Origin: Bacteroidales bacterium UBA3764
Lineage (GTDB): Bacteria; Bacteroidota; Bacteroidia; Bacteroidales; UBA932
Length of the DNA: 14,249 bases
Direction of reading: 5' to 3'
Assembly: GCA_002371115.1 (NCBI GenBank)
Contig: DFFY01000034.1
Span: 8,872 to 23,120 of the forward strand
Numbering within the stretch: the stretch's first letter is position 1; every line of letters starts with the position of its first letter. A model generated the notes under the pieces. That model did not search any database. It was given only the letters and a program-made list of their open reading frames with translations, and was not told the origin of the DNA. This document shows positions 6,822-14,113 of the stretch, piece after piece. The position numbers and the translations under genes are program-made.

Positions 6822-9800
6822 GTAATTCAGGCTATGCAAGTTGTCGAACATCTGGTCCAGGTAGGCCGCGCTGGTGGCCGTCCAGTGGAAGCCCAGGCGC
6901 ATGAGCACCTGCACCGTAAACTGCGTGGAAGGCCAGTTCACCACCTGCGGTTCCTTGTCCGGAGCCTGGTTGTAGGCCACCAGGGCGGAGAGTTCCGGCG
7001 CCAGGGCCGGGTCATTCATGGCCTGCGAGAGCGTAGCGTTGAATTCTTCCAGCTCCACAAACTTGAGCGGGTTCTCCCCTACCAGCGACAGCCGGCTCAG
7101 CACATCCTCCATGGGGATGAGGTGGTTGTTGGACAGGTGCAGCACGCAGGTCTCACGCGGTGTCGTGCTCAGCAGCACCACGGCACGGGCGGCCTCGTCG
7201 ATGGGTGTAAATTCCATCCTGGCGGTGAGCGTGGCATAAGGCACCATCCCCAGCCGTTTGCAGGCCTTGAGGCGCCCCATGGCGGCGTTCCCGTTCAGGT
7301 TCATCTGGAACTCGCCGTCGGACGTACGCGGTGACAGGTTTCCCGCCCGGATAATCTTGGCGTTGATGGTGCCGTTTACCATGTGCTCCAGGATGTGCCG
7401 TTCCGCCAGGAACTTGGAATGCACATACTGGTTGCCGGTCTTCTGGCCAAAATACAGCTCCTTCTCATTGAACACCACCGGCTGGATGCCCGGCGTGGTG
7501 CCGCCCACACTCTCCGTTGAAATGTGTACCAAACGGGCATGGCACCGCTCACAGAAAGCCACCACGTTCTTGACGCCGCCGTAGTTCACGTCCTCGATGT
7601 CCGTTCCCTTGGAGAAGTGCTTCACATTGGCGGCGCTGTTGATTACCAGGTCGATGGGCGTGCCGGAGTCCAGGATGGACTGGAACACCTCCGGCTCGGT
7701 GATATCGCCCCGGACAATGCGGATGCGCTTGCCCATGAGCGGGAAAAAGTCCTCCTCAAAGTAGTACACCAGCATTTCCTTGAGCCAGCCCGTGGTGGAA
7801 CCGGCCTTGCGGGAACGGATGAGACACCAGATGACGGTGTCCTCCGGGGTACCCAGCAGCAATTCCCGCAGGATGTGGATGCCCAGGAAGCCGGTAACGC
7901 CCGTCAGAAGGATGTTCTTGCCCAGTTCCTGCCGCTCGCCCTTCAGGAAGGCTTCCAGCGTATTGGCGGCCATCAGGTCATGGATGGCCGTATAGTCATA
8001 GTCTTTCACGCTCACCTCCGTCTGGACTTCGCCGCCGCCTATGAACGCCGCTAAGCTGCGCGCCGTGGGGTGCGAAAACACGTCGGCATAGGCAAAGGTG
8101 AGACCGGCTTTCTGGGCCGCAACCAGCACGTTGGTCACCACCAGCGACGTACCGCCCAGGTCAAAGAAGTTGTCCGTGACGCCCACCTGGTCCATTTCCA
8201 GCACCAAGGCAAAAATGTCGCACAGGGTCTTCTCCAGGGGCGTTTCCGGCGCCACATATTCCGCCACGGAACGCAGGGCAGGGGCAGGCAGCGCCTTGCG
8301 GTCCACCTTCTGGTTCACGTTCAGCGGAATCTTGTCTATCTGGTTGAAGCTTTCCGGCACCATGTACGGCGGTTTGCGCTCGCGGATAAAGGCGCCGGCC
8401 GCCTTGGCGTCCAACGTACCCTCCATCACCACATACGCGGCCAGGAACTTGCCGCCGGACGGCTTGTCAAAGGCCTGCACGGTCACGTCCTGCACGCCTG
8501 GCATCTCCCGCAGCACCGCCTCCACTTCCTTGGTCTCAATGCGGAAGCCGCGGATTTTCACCATGGAGTCCCGTCGGCCCACAAACTCAATATTTCCGTC
8601 CGGCCGGTAGCGCACAATGTCGCCGGAGCGGTACGCCCGCATGCCCGGACAGAACGGATTGTCAATGAAGCTCTCCGCCGACTTCTCCGGCTGGTTCAGA
8701 TAACCGCGTCCCACGCCCGCACCGGCGATGATGAGCTCACCGGGCGCGCCCACCGGCAGGCGCCGGAACTGGCGGTCCGTCACGTACAGGCAATAATTGT
8801 CCAGCGGATGGCCGATGGGAATGTTCTCCTCGCGCGCCTTCACGTCAAAGACGGTGGAGAAAATGGTGCACTCGGTGGGGCCGTAGCCGTTGTGGAAGGC
8901 ATATTGCGGCGGGTCCACGGACACCAGCTTTTCGCCCCCCACGGAAAGGTGTTTCAGCGAAGGATTCTGCGGGAAGTACTTCTCATACATCACGCCCACC
9001 TGCGTGGTCATGAAGCTGTGCGTAATGCCGTTATCGGCCATAAAACGGTCCAGCGCCGTCATGTCGTGGCGCGTCTCTTCCGGAATAATGTACACCGCCG
9101 CGCCGGTAGTGAGGGCCGGGTACAGGTCCATCATGCAGGCGTCGAATCCGTAACTGGCATACGCCGCCACCCGGTGCTCCGGTTTCAGGTCATAATAGGC
9201 CCGATACCAGGCGCAGAAGTTCACCAGGTTCCGGTGCTCCAGCATCACGCCCTTGGGGACGCCCGTGGAGCCGGAGGTATAGAGCAGGATAAAGAGGTTG
9301 TCCGGGGCCGGTCCTTCAGGCATGGGGCCGTCGTTCAGCCGCAGGATTTCCTCTGTTTTGAGCACCGGGCCGTCGTAGTCTTTGAGGATGTGCAGCAGGT
9401 CTTTGTCGGCAATGACCAGCTTGGCCCCTGCGTCCTTGATCATGAAGTTGAGCCGTTCCTCGGGATAGGAGGCGTCCAGCGGCTGATAGGCGCAACCGGC
9501 CTTGAGGATGCCCAGCGAGGCTGCAACCATCCACCCATTCCTGCCGATAAGCACCGACACCACATCTTCGCGGCCCAGACCCAGGCTGGCAAGATACGAA
9601 GCCAGGCGGTCCGTGAGGCGGTTTACGTTCGCGTACGTCCACGGCACGCCGCCTGCCACCACAGCCACGTTGTCGGGTGTGGCAGCGGCTTGTTTGCGGA
9701 AGAGCGAGACGATGGTATCCTCACTGACTGCCCGCGTATAATGGTTGAATCCGTCCAGTTCCTTGAGTTGCGCCTCGGAGAGGAAAGGCACCTCCTCCAC

Positions 9801-12800
9801 GGTGCCGTACTGCAGCAGGCCGCGGGCAACGGCTGCGAGCGTCTTGGCCAGGTTCTGCATGAGGCCCTGGCTGTAGCGTTTGTCGTCATAGGCCACCACA
9901 AAACGCTCCTTGCCTTCTTCGCCATCTACAAAAATGCTTACCGGGAACTTGGGATAGCCGGTTTCCAGCACCTCGCTGCGAAGGCCGGGATACCCTTCCA
10001 CCACGCCCACCTCATAGGCAAGCATAATCTGGGGCTGGAAGCTGAAGTCCGACGCCACCTGGGAGAAAGGATAATTCTCATGCTGCAAGGTCTGAGAGAA
10101 ATCTGCGTGAACGCCCTTCAGATAGTCTTCAACGGCACCGGACTGCACGTCACCGCGCAGGGCCAGGGTGTTCACGAACATGCCCATGGTGCCGGCGGTT
10201 TTCAGGTTGCCGCGGCCGTTGGACACGGTGCACATGTACACTTTCCGTTTGCCGGTAAAGGCCGATATTGCCATGTACGTAGCCGCCAGGAAGTAGCTGG
10301 CCGGGGTGATGCCCAGCTGCCTGCAGCGCGCCGCAACGCCGGGCGCCTGTACCTCCTCTGCCACATACGCTTCCCGGCCCTTTCCCTCATGGGCGGGCAT
10401 GTCGGACAATATCTCAGAGGCTTCCTCCAGGCCGTTCAGCTGCTGCCCGAAGAAGGCCTTGGCCTGCTCGTAAAGCCCGGTGCCCACTTCCACCTTCTGG
10501 GCGGCCGCATATTGCGCATAGGTAAATTTCTCCGCTTCCGGCTCCGTGCCCTGCAGGGCCGCCGCCAGCTGTTTGCCAAAGAGGTCGTAGGAGGCGCCGT
10601 CAAACACCAGGTGATGGAAATCGGTGGCCAGCACCACGCCTTCCGGCGTATCCAGCACCTTCACCCGGTACAGCGGGCCCTCGGAGAGCTTGAACGGTTC
10701 CACAAAGACCTCCCGGAAGCTTTCCGCCTCCACGCGGTCCGTTTTTTCCATTGTCACCTGCGGCTCCACGTCCACGGGAACGGCATACACCTTCCCCTCC
10801 TGCTGCCGGAACACGGTGTTCAGGCTGGGATGGGCCTTGAGTACGGCCAGGGCGGCGCTCCGTACGGCTTCCGGCGTCACGCCAGGGCCGAATCGCCACA
10901 GCATGGGAATGTTGTACAGCGTCTCGTGCGGGGCTTTCATACAGTCATAATACACCCCTTCCTGCTGGAAGGTGAGTTCCTGCGGTTCCGTGACGGCAGG
11001 AACTTCTTCCTGCGCCTTCCGCTCGCCCGCCATAAGCACTTTAAGCACTTCGTTCTCAATGCTTTGCAAGGTGGCCGTACGGGCAAAACTGCCCATATCC
11101 ACCTGCACGCCGTATTTCTTGTACAGTTCCGTGGCAATCCGCAGGGCGCTCAGCGAGCTGAGTCCGTAGTACATGAGCGGTTCCGTGAGGCCGAAGCCCT
11201 CGATATTGGCCGCCTCCTTGATGAGGGCGGCGATTTCCTCCTCCAGGAGGTTCAGCGGGGCGTTTTCCGCCGGTTTGGCGCCGCTTTGCCGCTGCGGTTT
11301 GGGCAGGGCCTTCTTGTCCACCTTCTGGTTCACGTTCAGCGGAATGGCATCTATCTGCATGGTGATGGCCGGTACCATGTACGGCGGTTTGCTCGCCGCG
11401 ATGAAGGCGTTGAGTTTATCAATATCGACAGGCGTATCGGCAACAACGTATGCCGCCAGGAACTTGCCGCCGCCTTCAGACTCGTCAAAGGCCTGTACGG
11501 TAACGTCCTTGATGCCCTCATACTCACGGATGACGGTTTCCACTTCTTTGAGCTCGATGCGGAAACCACGGATTTTTACCTGGGAATCCTTGCGGCCGAT
11601 GTATTCGATGTCGCCGTCGGCACGGAAACGGACCACGTCTCCGGTACGGTACAGGCGTCGGTAGGCTTTGTCCGCTTCATAGGGGTTGTCGGCAAAGGCC
11701 TCCGCCGTCTTGTCCGGGCGACCCAGATAACCGTCGCCCACCTGCTCGCCGGCCTCCAGGAGTTCACCGCAGGCACCCACGGGGAGGCGCTGCCCGCCCT
11801 TGGCCACCACATAGGCATGCATGCCCGGAAGGGGCTTGCCGATGGGCACCGACGCCGCCGGCTGCACTTCCTTGAAAATGGTGTAGCACAGGCTCTCGGT
11901 GGGGCCATAGCAGTTGAAGAGGCGGTACTGGGGAAGCGGGAAAGCGGATAGTTTTTCTCCGCCGGTATAGAGCACCTGCAGGCCTTTGCACTGCGGGAAA
12001 TTGATGGCGAACTGGGTGGCCACCTGGGTGGTCATGAAGGCATGCGTGATGCCGTTTTCCTCAAAATATTGATGCAGTGCAGGCAGGTCCAGGCGAATTT
12101 CCTCCGGGACAATGTACAGCGCGGCACCGGCCGACAGGGCGCCAAAAAGGTCGCCTACAAAGGCGTCGAAGCCAAAACTGGCGTAGGCTGTCAGGCGGGA
12201 CTTGTTGTTGAGGCCGATGACGGCGGCATGGCGCCGGGCGTAAAGACTCACGCTCCGGTGCGGCAGCATACAGCCTTTGGGCGTGCCGGTGGTGCCGGAG
12301 GTGTACAGCAGCACAAAGAGGTCATCGGCCTTGGGCGCAGCCGTGGGCTTTCCTTCCGGCAGCGTGTCAATTTTCCGGGTGACCAGGCGCGGACCTTCGA
12401 AACCTTCCACATCCAGACCCTCGTCATGGATGAGGAGGGCGCTGGCGGCGTCTTTCACCATGAACTGGAGGCGGTCCATCGGGTAGGACGGGTCCAGCGG
12501 CTGGTAGGCGCAACCGGCCTTGAGTACGCCCAGCGGAGCTATCATGTTGTAGGCGTTCCGGCCCAGCATGATGGAGACCACCTTGCCGGTGCCTATGGTT
12601 TTCTCGATATAGGCGGCCAGACGGTCCGTCAGGGCATCGACCTGCCCGTAGGTGAGGCGCCGGTCCCGGTACACCAGGGCCGTGGATGCGGGATCTTGCT
12701 GTTTGAAGCGCTCCAGGACGGTGTTATCGGCCTTAATGCCATCCTCCGCCGGCTGGAAGCTGTCCAGTTCCTTGAGCTGCGCGGGACTGGCGTATTGCAG

Positions 12801-14018
12801 GTTCTTGACGGTCCGGGCCTGTCCCAATGACAGGACGGTGGCTGTAAAACTCTCCGCAAAGCTGCGGAGGAGCGCCTCGCTGTATTTCGCGTCCTGGTAC
12901 CAGAAGCGCATCTTGTAGGGGCCTTCCGCCGCCGTGAAGAACTCAATGGACAGGCCGATACCGGGCGGATTGGTGCGCAGGTCCTCCCCTTCTATCTGCA
13001 GGTCTCCCAGTGTGAGGATGGGGCGGTCGCCCACGAAGTTGCCCTGGAAACCGAAGTTGATGCCATTGGTGAGACCCAGGTCGCGGGCGCAATCGGCAAA
13101 AGAATAGAAGCCGCGGGAACGGATGCCCAGGGTTTGGTCCTTGACAGCGTCCAGAATGTCCCTGAGCGGTTTTTCCGGCTGCGCTTCCACATATACGGGG
13201 ATGGTGTGCACTTGCATGCCAATGCCGCCGGAAAGGCCCCTGCGGCCGTTCCAAATGCTGGTGAAGGCGGCTTTGTCGTCTGCGTTCCAGGCGGCCAGGG
13301 TGAGGCCGAACGCCGTGGTGAAGAGGATGCTGTCGGCATACCTATATTGGTCCAGGACGGCCTGCATGGCGTGTTTGGTGAGGGCCAGGTCCAGTACCAG
13401 CTCCTTGTAGGGGCCCTTCTCTCCGTCTTTGTCCGGGACAATGCGCGACTCGGTCTCCGCGCCGGGGCCAAAGGTTTTTGCGTACCAGTCCTGCGCCTCC
13501 TTGAAGGCGTTCGAGCCCCGCTGCTCCTGCTCTTTCAGGGCTACGTCCGCACCGCTTATCTTCTCTTTTGTGAGGGTTTCTCCGCTGTAGGCCTTGTTCA
13601 GGTCCTGGAGGAAAAGATAGGTGGACGCGCCGTCAAAGAGGATGTGATGGGCGTCAAAGTAAAAGTAGTTGCCCTCAGGGGTTTGGTAAAGCTCCGTGCG
13701 GGTGAGAACGCCGCCCTCCTGCGGGTCCAGGGGCATGGTCTGGGCCAGCTTGCTGCGGTCCAACGTTGTGAGAATGGGCACCACCGGTTGCGGCTGGTCC
13801 GGCGTTTCCATGCAGGGTTCTCCCCCGTGGAGGGTCAGGCGCGAGAGCATGTACGGATGCGCCAGTTGAACGGCTTCCAAGGCTTGTTTCAGCCGCCCCA
13901 GGTCCACGCTGGCCGGCAATTTGAACAGCGACGCAAGCTGGTAGTTTCCGTCGTGTTCCGTGAGTCCTTGACTGGCAAGGTAAATGCTGAGCTGAGCTTG
14001 GGAAAGAGGAGAAATCAT
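6813..14018 (-). CDS. Dimodular nonribosomal peptide synthetase with terminal reductase (C-A-T-C-A-T-R)
   Basis: A 2401-residue cytoplasmic assembly line that activates two amino acids as adenylates, loads them on carrier domains, joins them and releases the product reductively. Domain order: C1 about 1-425, A1 435-905, T1 925-995, C2 1013-1425, A2 1435-1910, T2 1920-1995, R 2030-2401. Active-site motifs are intact in every domain (details in the three domain entries). There is no epimerase, methyltransferase or thioesterase. An N-terminal C domain ahead of the first A domain usually means N-acylation of the first residue. The expected product is therefore an N-acyl dipeptide aldehyde, or a pyrazinone-type ring if the amine stays free. 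No phosphopantetheinyl transferase or exporter is in the window, so activation relies on a gene elsewhere. The ATG at 14018 is preceded by a good Bacteroidota promoter and no Shine-Dalgarno. The gene sits between rpsJ and the sensor operon, 28 bases from the latter. Related architectures include S. aureus AusA (A-T-C-A-T-R) and reductase-ended synthetases of gut commensals. Confidence 0.95.
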   Translation of the reverse strand: MISPLSQAQLSIYLASQGLTEHDGNYQLASLFKLPASVDLGRLKQALEAVQLAHPYMLSRLTLHGGEPCMETPDQPQPVVPILTTLDRSKLAQTMPLDPQEGGVLTRTELYQTPEGNYFYFDAHHILFDGASTYLFLQDLNKAYSGETLTKEKISGADVALKEQEQRGSNAFKEAQDWYAKTFGPGAETESRIVPDKDGEKGPYKELVLDLALTKHAMQAVLDQYRYADSILFTTAFGLTLAAWNADDKAAFTSIWNGRRGLSGGIGMQVHTIPVYVEAQPEKPLRDILDAVKDQTLGIRSRGFYSFADCARDLGLTNGINFGFQGNFVGDRPILTLGDLQIEGEDLRTNPPGIGLSIEFFTAAEGPYKMRFWYQDAKYSEALLRSFAESFTATVLSLGQARTVKNLQYASPAQLKELDSFQPAEDGIKADNTVLERFKQQDPASTALVYRDRRLTYGQVDALTDRLAAYIEKTIGTGKVVSIMLGRNAYNMIAPLGVLKAGCAYQPLDPSYPMDRLQFMVKDAASALLIHDEGLDVEGFEGPRLVTRKIDTLPEGKPTAAPKADDLFVLLYTSGTTGTPKGCMLPHRSVSLYARRHAAVIGLNNKSRLTAYASFGFDAFVGDLFGALSAGAALYIVPEEIRLDLPALHQYFEENGITHAFMTTQVATQFAINFPQCKGLQVLYTGGEKLSAFPLPQYRLFNCYGPTESLCYTIFKEVQPAASVPIGKPLPGMHAYVVAKGGQRLPVGACGELLEAGEQVGDGYLGRPDKTAEAFADNPYEADKAYRRLYRTGDVVRFRADGDIEYIGRKDSQVKIRGFRIELKEVETVIREYEGIKDVTVQAFDESEGGGKFLAAYVVADTPVDIDKLNAFIAASKPPYMVPAITMQIDAIPLNVNQKVDKKALPKPQRQSGAKPAENAPLNLLEEEIAALIKEAANIEGFGLTEPLMYYGLSSLSALRIATELYKKYGVQVDMGSFARTATLQSIENEVLKVLMAGERKAQEEVPAVTEPQELTFQQEGVYYDCMKAPHETLYNIPMLWRFGPGVTPEAVRSAALAVLKAHPSLNTVFRQQEGKVYAVPVDVEPQVTMEKTDRVEAESFREVFVEPFKLSEGPLYRVKVLDTPEGVVLATDFHHLVFDGASYDLFGKQLAAALQGTEPEAEKFTYAQYAAAQKVEVGTGLYEQAKAFFGQQLNGLEEASEILSDMPAHEGKGREAYVAEEVQAPGVAARCRQLGITPASYFLAATYMAISAFTGKRKVYMCTVSNGRGNLKTAGTMGMFVNTLALRGDVQSGAVEDYLKGVHADFSQTLQHENYPFSQVASDFSFQPQIMLAYEVGVVEGYPGLRSEVLETGYPKFPVSIFVDGEEGKERFVVAYDDKRYSQGLMQNLAKTLAAVARGLLQYGTVEEVPFLSEAQLKELDGFNHYTRAVSEDTIVSLFRKQAAATPDNVAVVAGGVPWTYANVNRLTDRLASYLASLGLGREDVVSVLIGRNGWMVAASLGILKAGCAYQPLDASYPEERLNFMIKDAGAKLVIADKDLLHILKDYDGPVLKTEEILRLNDGPMPEGPAPDNLFILLYTSGSTGVPKGVMLEHRNLVNFCAWYRAYYDLKPEHRVAAYASYGFDACMMDLYPALTTGAAVYIIPEETRHDMTALDRFMADNGITHSFMTTQVGVMYEKYFPQNPSLKHLSVGGEKLVSVDPPQYAFHNGYGPTECTIFSTVFDVKAREENIPIGHPLDNYCLYVTDRQFRRLPVGAPGELIIAGAGVGRGYLNQPEKSAESFIDNPFCPGMRAYRSGDIVRYRPDGNIEFVGRRDSMVKIRGFRIETKEVEAVLREMPGVQDVTVQAFDKPSGGKFLAAYVVMEGTLDAKAAGAFIRERKPPYMVPESFNQIDKIPLNVNQKVDRKALPAPALRSVAEYVAPETPLEKTLCDIFALVLEMDQVGVTDNFFDLGGTSLVVTNVLVAAQKAGLTFAYADVFSHPTARSLAAFIGGGEVQTEVSVKDYDYTAIHDLMAANTLEAFLKGERQELGKNILLTGVTGFLGIHILRELLLGTPEDTVIWCLIRSRKAGSTTGWLKEMLVYYFEEDFFPLMGKRIRIVRGDITEPEVFQSILDSGTPIDLVINSAANVKHFSKGTDIEDVNYGGVKNVVAFCERCHARLVHISTESVGGTTPGIQPVVFNEKELYFGQKTGNQYVHSKFLAERHILEHMVNGTINAKIIRAGNLSPRTSDGEFQMNLNGNAAMGRLKACKRLGMVPYATLTARMEFTPIDEAARAVVLLSTTPRETCVLHLSNNHLIPMEDVLSRLSLVGENPLKFVELEEFNATLSQAMNDPALAPELSALVAYNQAPDKEPQVVNWPSTQFTVQVLMRLGFHWTATSAAYLDQMFDNLHSLNYFD
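6816..7931 (-). other. NRPS terminal thioester reductase domain (residues about 2030-2401)
   Basis: NAD(P)H-dependent short-chain-dehydrogenase-type domain that releases the carrier-bound peptide as an aldehyde, or after a second reduction as an alcohol. The nucleotide-binding loop TGVTGFLG (Gly2040, Gly2043, Gly2046), the D-I-T-E-P strand near 2105-2109, N-S-A-A-N-V (2127-2132), the H-I-S-T segment (2165-2168) and the catalytic Tyr2198-x-x-x-Lys2202 are all present. Length is normal for the family. Aldehyde against alcohol cannot be decided from sequence; dimodular relatives usually give aldehydes, which may cyclise. Confidence 0.9.
8301..8330. repeat. 30-bp exact direct repeat, copy 1 (A2 core motif A10)
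   Basis: Identical to 11316-11345 at all 30 positions, with flanking bases that differ. It encodes IPLNVNQKVD, the A10 motif with the catalytic lysine. The copies are 3015 bases apart, about one NRPS module. Identity at synonymous positions, not just in protein, points to a relatively recent duplication or gene conversion between modules. Confidence 0.85.
9487..9506. repeat. 20-bp exact direct repeat, copy 1 (A2, motif near A2 core)
   Basis: TAGGCGCAACCGGCCTTGAG, identical to 12505-12524 and 3018 bases from it. It encodes the L-K-A-G-C-A-Y segment shared by both adenylation domains. Confidence 0.8.
11316..11345. repeat. 30-bp exact direct repeat, copy 2 (A1 core motif A10)
   Basis: Partner of 8301-8330, encoding the same IPLNVNQKVD in A1. 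A further near-match (CCATGTACGGCGGTTTGC) lies about 30 bases downstream of each copy in plus-strand terms. Confidence 0.85.
12505..12524. repeat. 20-bp exact direct repeat, copy 2 (A1, motif near A2 core)
   Basis: Partner of 9487-9506 in A1; the identity is exact over 20 bases and the distance again equals one module. Confidence 0.8.
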
Positions 14019-14034
14019 AAGGCCTATTGGTTAC

Positions 14035-14043
14035 GTGACTCAC
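14035..14043. promoter_or_regulatory. 9-bp palindrome GTGACTCAC at the predicted NRPS transcription start
   Basis: The sequence is symmetrical around its central base (GTGA-C-TCAC). It lies directly after the NRPS -7 box, where a bound protein would interfere with initiation. It contains the half-site TGACT that also builds the 14-bp palindrome at 6808-6821. Short palindromes arise by chance, so this is only a candidate. Confidence 0.25.
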
Positions 14044-14071
14044 AAATATACAAAAAAAGCAGCCCATCAAA
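14043..14071 (-). promoter_or_regulatory. NRPS promoter, Bacteroidota type, overlapping the rpsJ terminator
   Basis: On the minus strand, TTTG (complement of 14068-14071) is followed after 17 bases by TATATTTG (complement of 14043-14050), an exact TAnnTTTG. Transcription would start near 14036, giving a leader of about 18 bases. The -33 box lies in the loop of the upstream terminator and the spacer contains its T-tract, so rpsJ termination and NRPS initiation use the same DNA. Confidence 0.7.
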
Positions 14072-14092
14072 CACACGGACTGCCTTTTTTTT
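14052..14092 (-). terminator. Intrinsic terminator downstream of rpsJ
   Basis: On the minus strand a 7-bp stem GCAGTCC / GGGCTGC (one T-G pair; plus-strand arms 14059-14065 and 14077-14083) with an 11-base loop is followed by seven T. The opposite side carries eight T at 14085-14092, so the element could also work on the plus strand. It lies 22 bases after the rpsJ stop codon and should separate ribosomal transcription from the NRPS. Confidence 0.8.
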
Positions 14093-14113
14093 GCTTTCGC
14101 AGAGGGGTTGAAC

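Larger units (their letters stand above)
8019..10988 (-). other. NRPS module 2: condensation, adenylation, carrier (residues 1011-2000)
   Basis: C2 has HHLVFDG (His1135, His1136, Asp1140). It should form the peptide bond between the two loaded residues. A2 has LYTSGSTGVPKG (1579-1590), YGPTEC (1712-1717), YRSGDIV (1796-1802) and GRRDSMVKIRGFRIETKEVE (1814-1833). Specificity residues by eye: Asp1626, Ala1627, Met1630, Phe1669, Ser1692, Gly1694, Gly1711, Ile1719, Phe1720 and Lys1904 (DAMFSGGIFK). The pocket is hydrophobic; I do not recognise the code. T2 has the classical FFDLGGTSL motif with Ser1958 as the phosphopantetheine site. A2 and A1 share long stretches, even at the nucleotide level, which suggests that they arose by module duplication. 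Confidence 0.85.
11019..14018 (-). other. NRPS module 1: condensation, adenylation, carrier (residues 1-1000)
   Basis: C1 carries the complete HHxxxDG motif (His124, His125, Asp129, Gly130), so it is not a dead remnant by that test. A1 has LYTSGTTGTPKG (about 571-582), YGPTES (704-709), YRTGDVV (790-796), GRKDSQVKIRGFRIELKEVE (808-827) and the terminal Lys899 in NQK. Aligning by eye to GrsA, the specificity residues are Asp618, Ala619, Gly622, Phe661, Tyr684, Gly686, Cys703, Cys711, Tyr712 and Lys899 (DAGFYGCCYK). Asp at the first position indicates an alpha-amino acid and the pocket looks largely uncharged; I do not recognise the code. The T1 carrier serine is Ser955 in YGLSSL, with Ser in place of the usual Asp just before it. 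Confidence 0.85.

Noticed and set aside
8070..11951. Very long plus-strand open frame (1293 codons) antisense to the NRPS
   Set aside because: It is the mirror of a GC-rich coding strand: the protein is rich in His, Arg and Gly with no recognisable domain, while the minus strand encodes continuous NRPS motifs.
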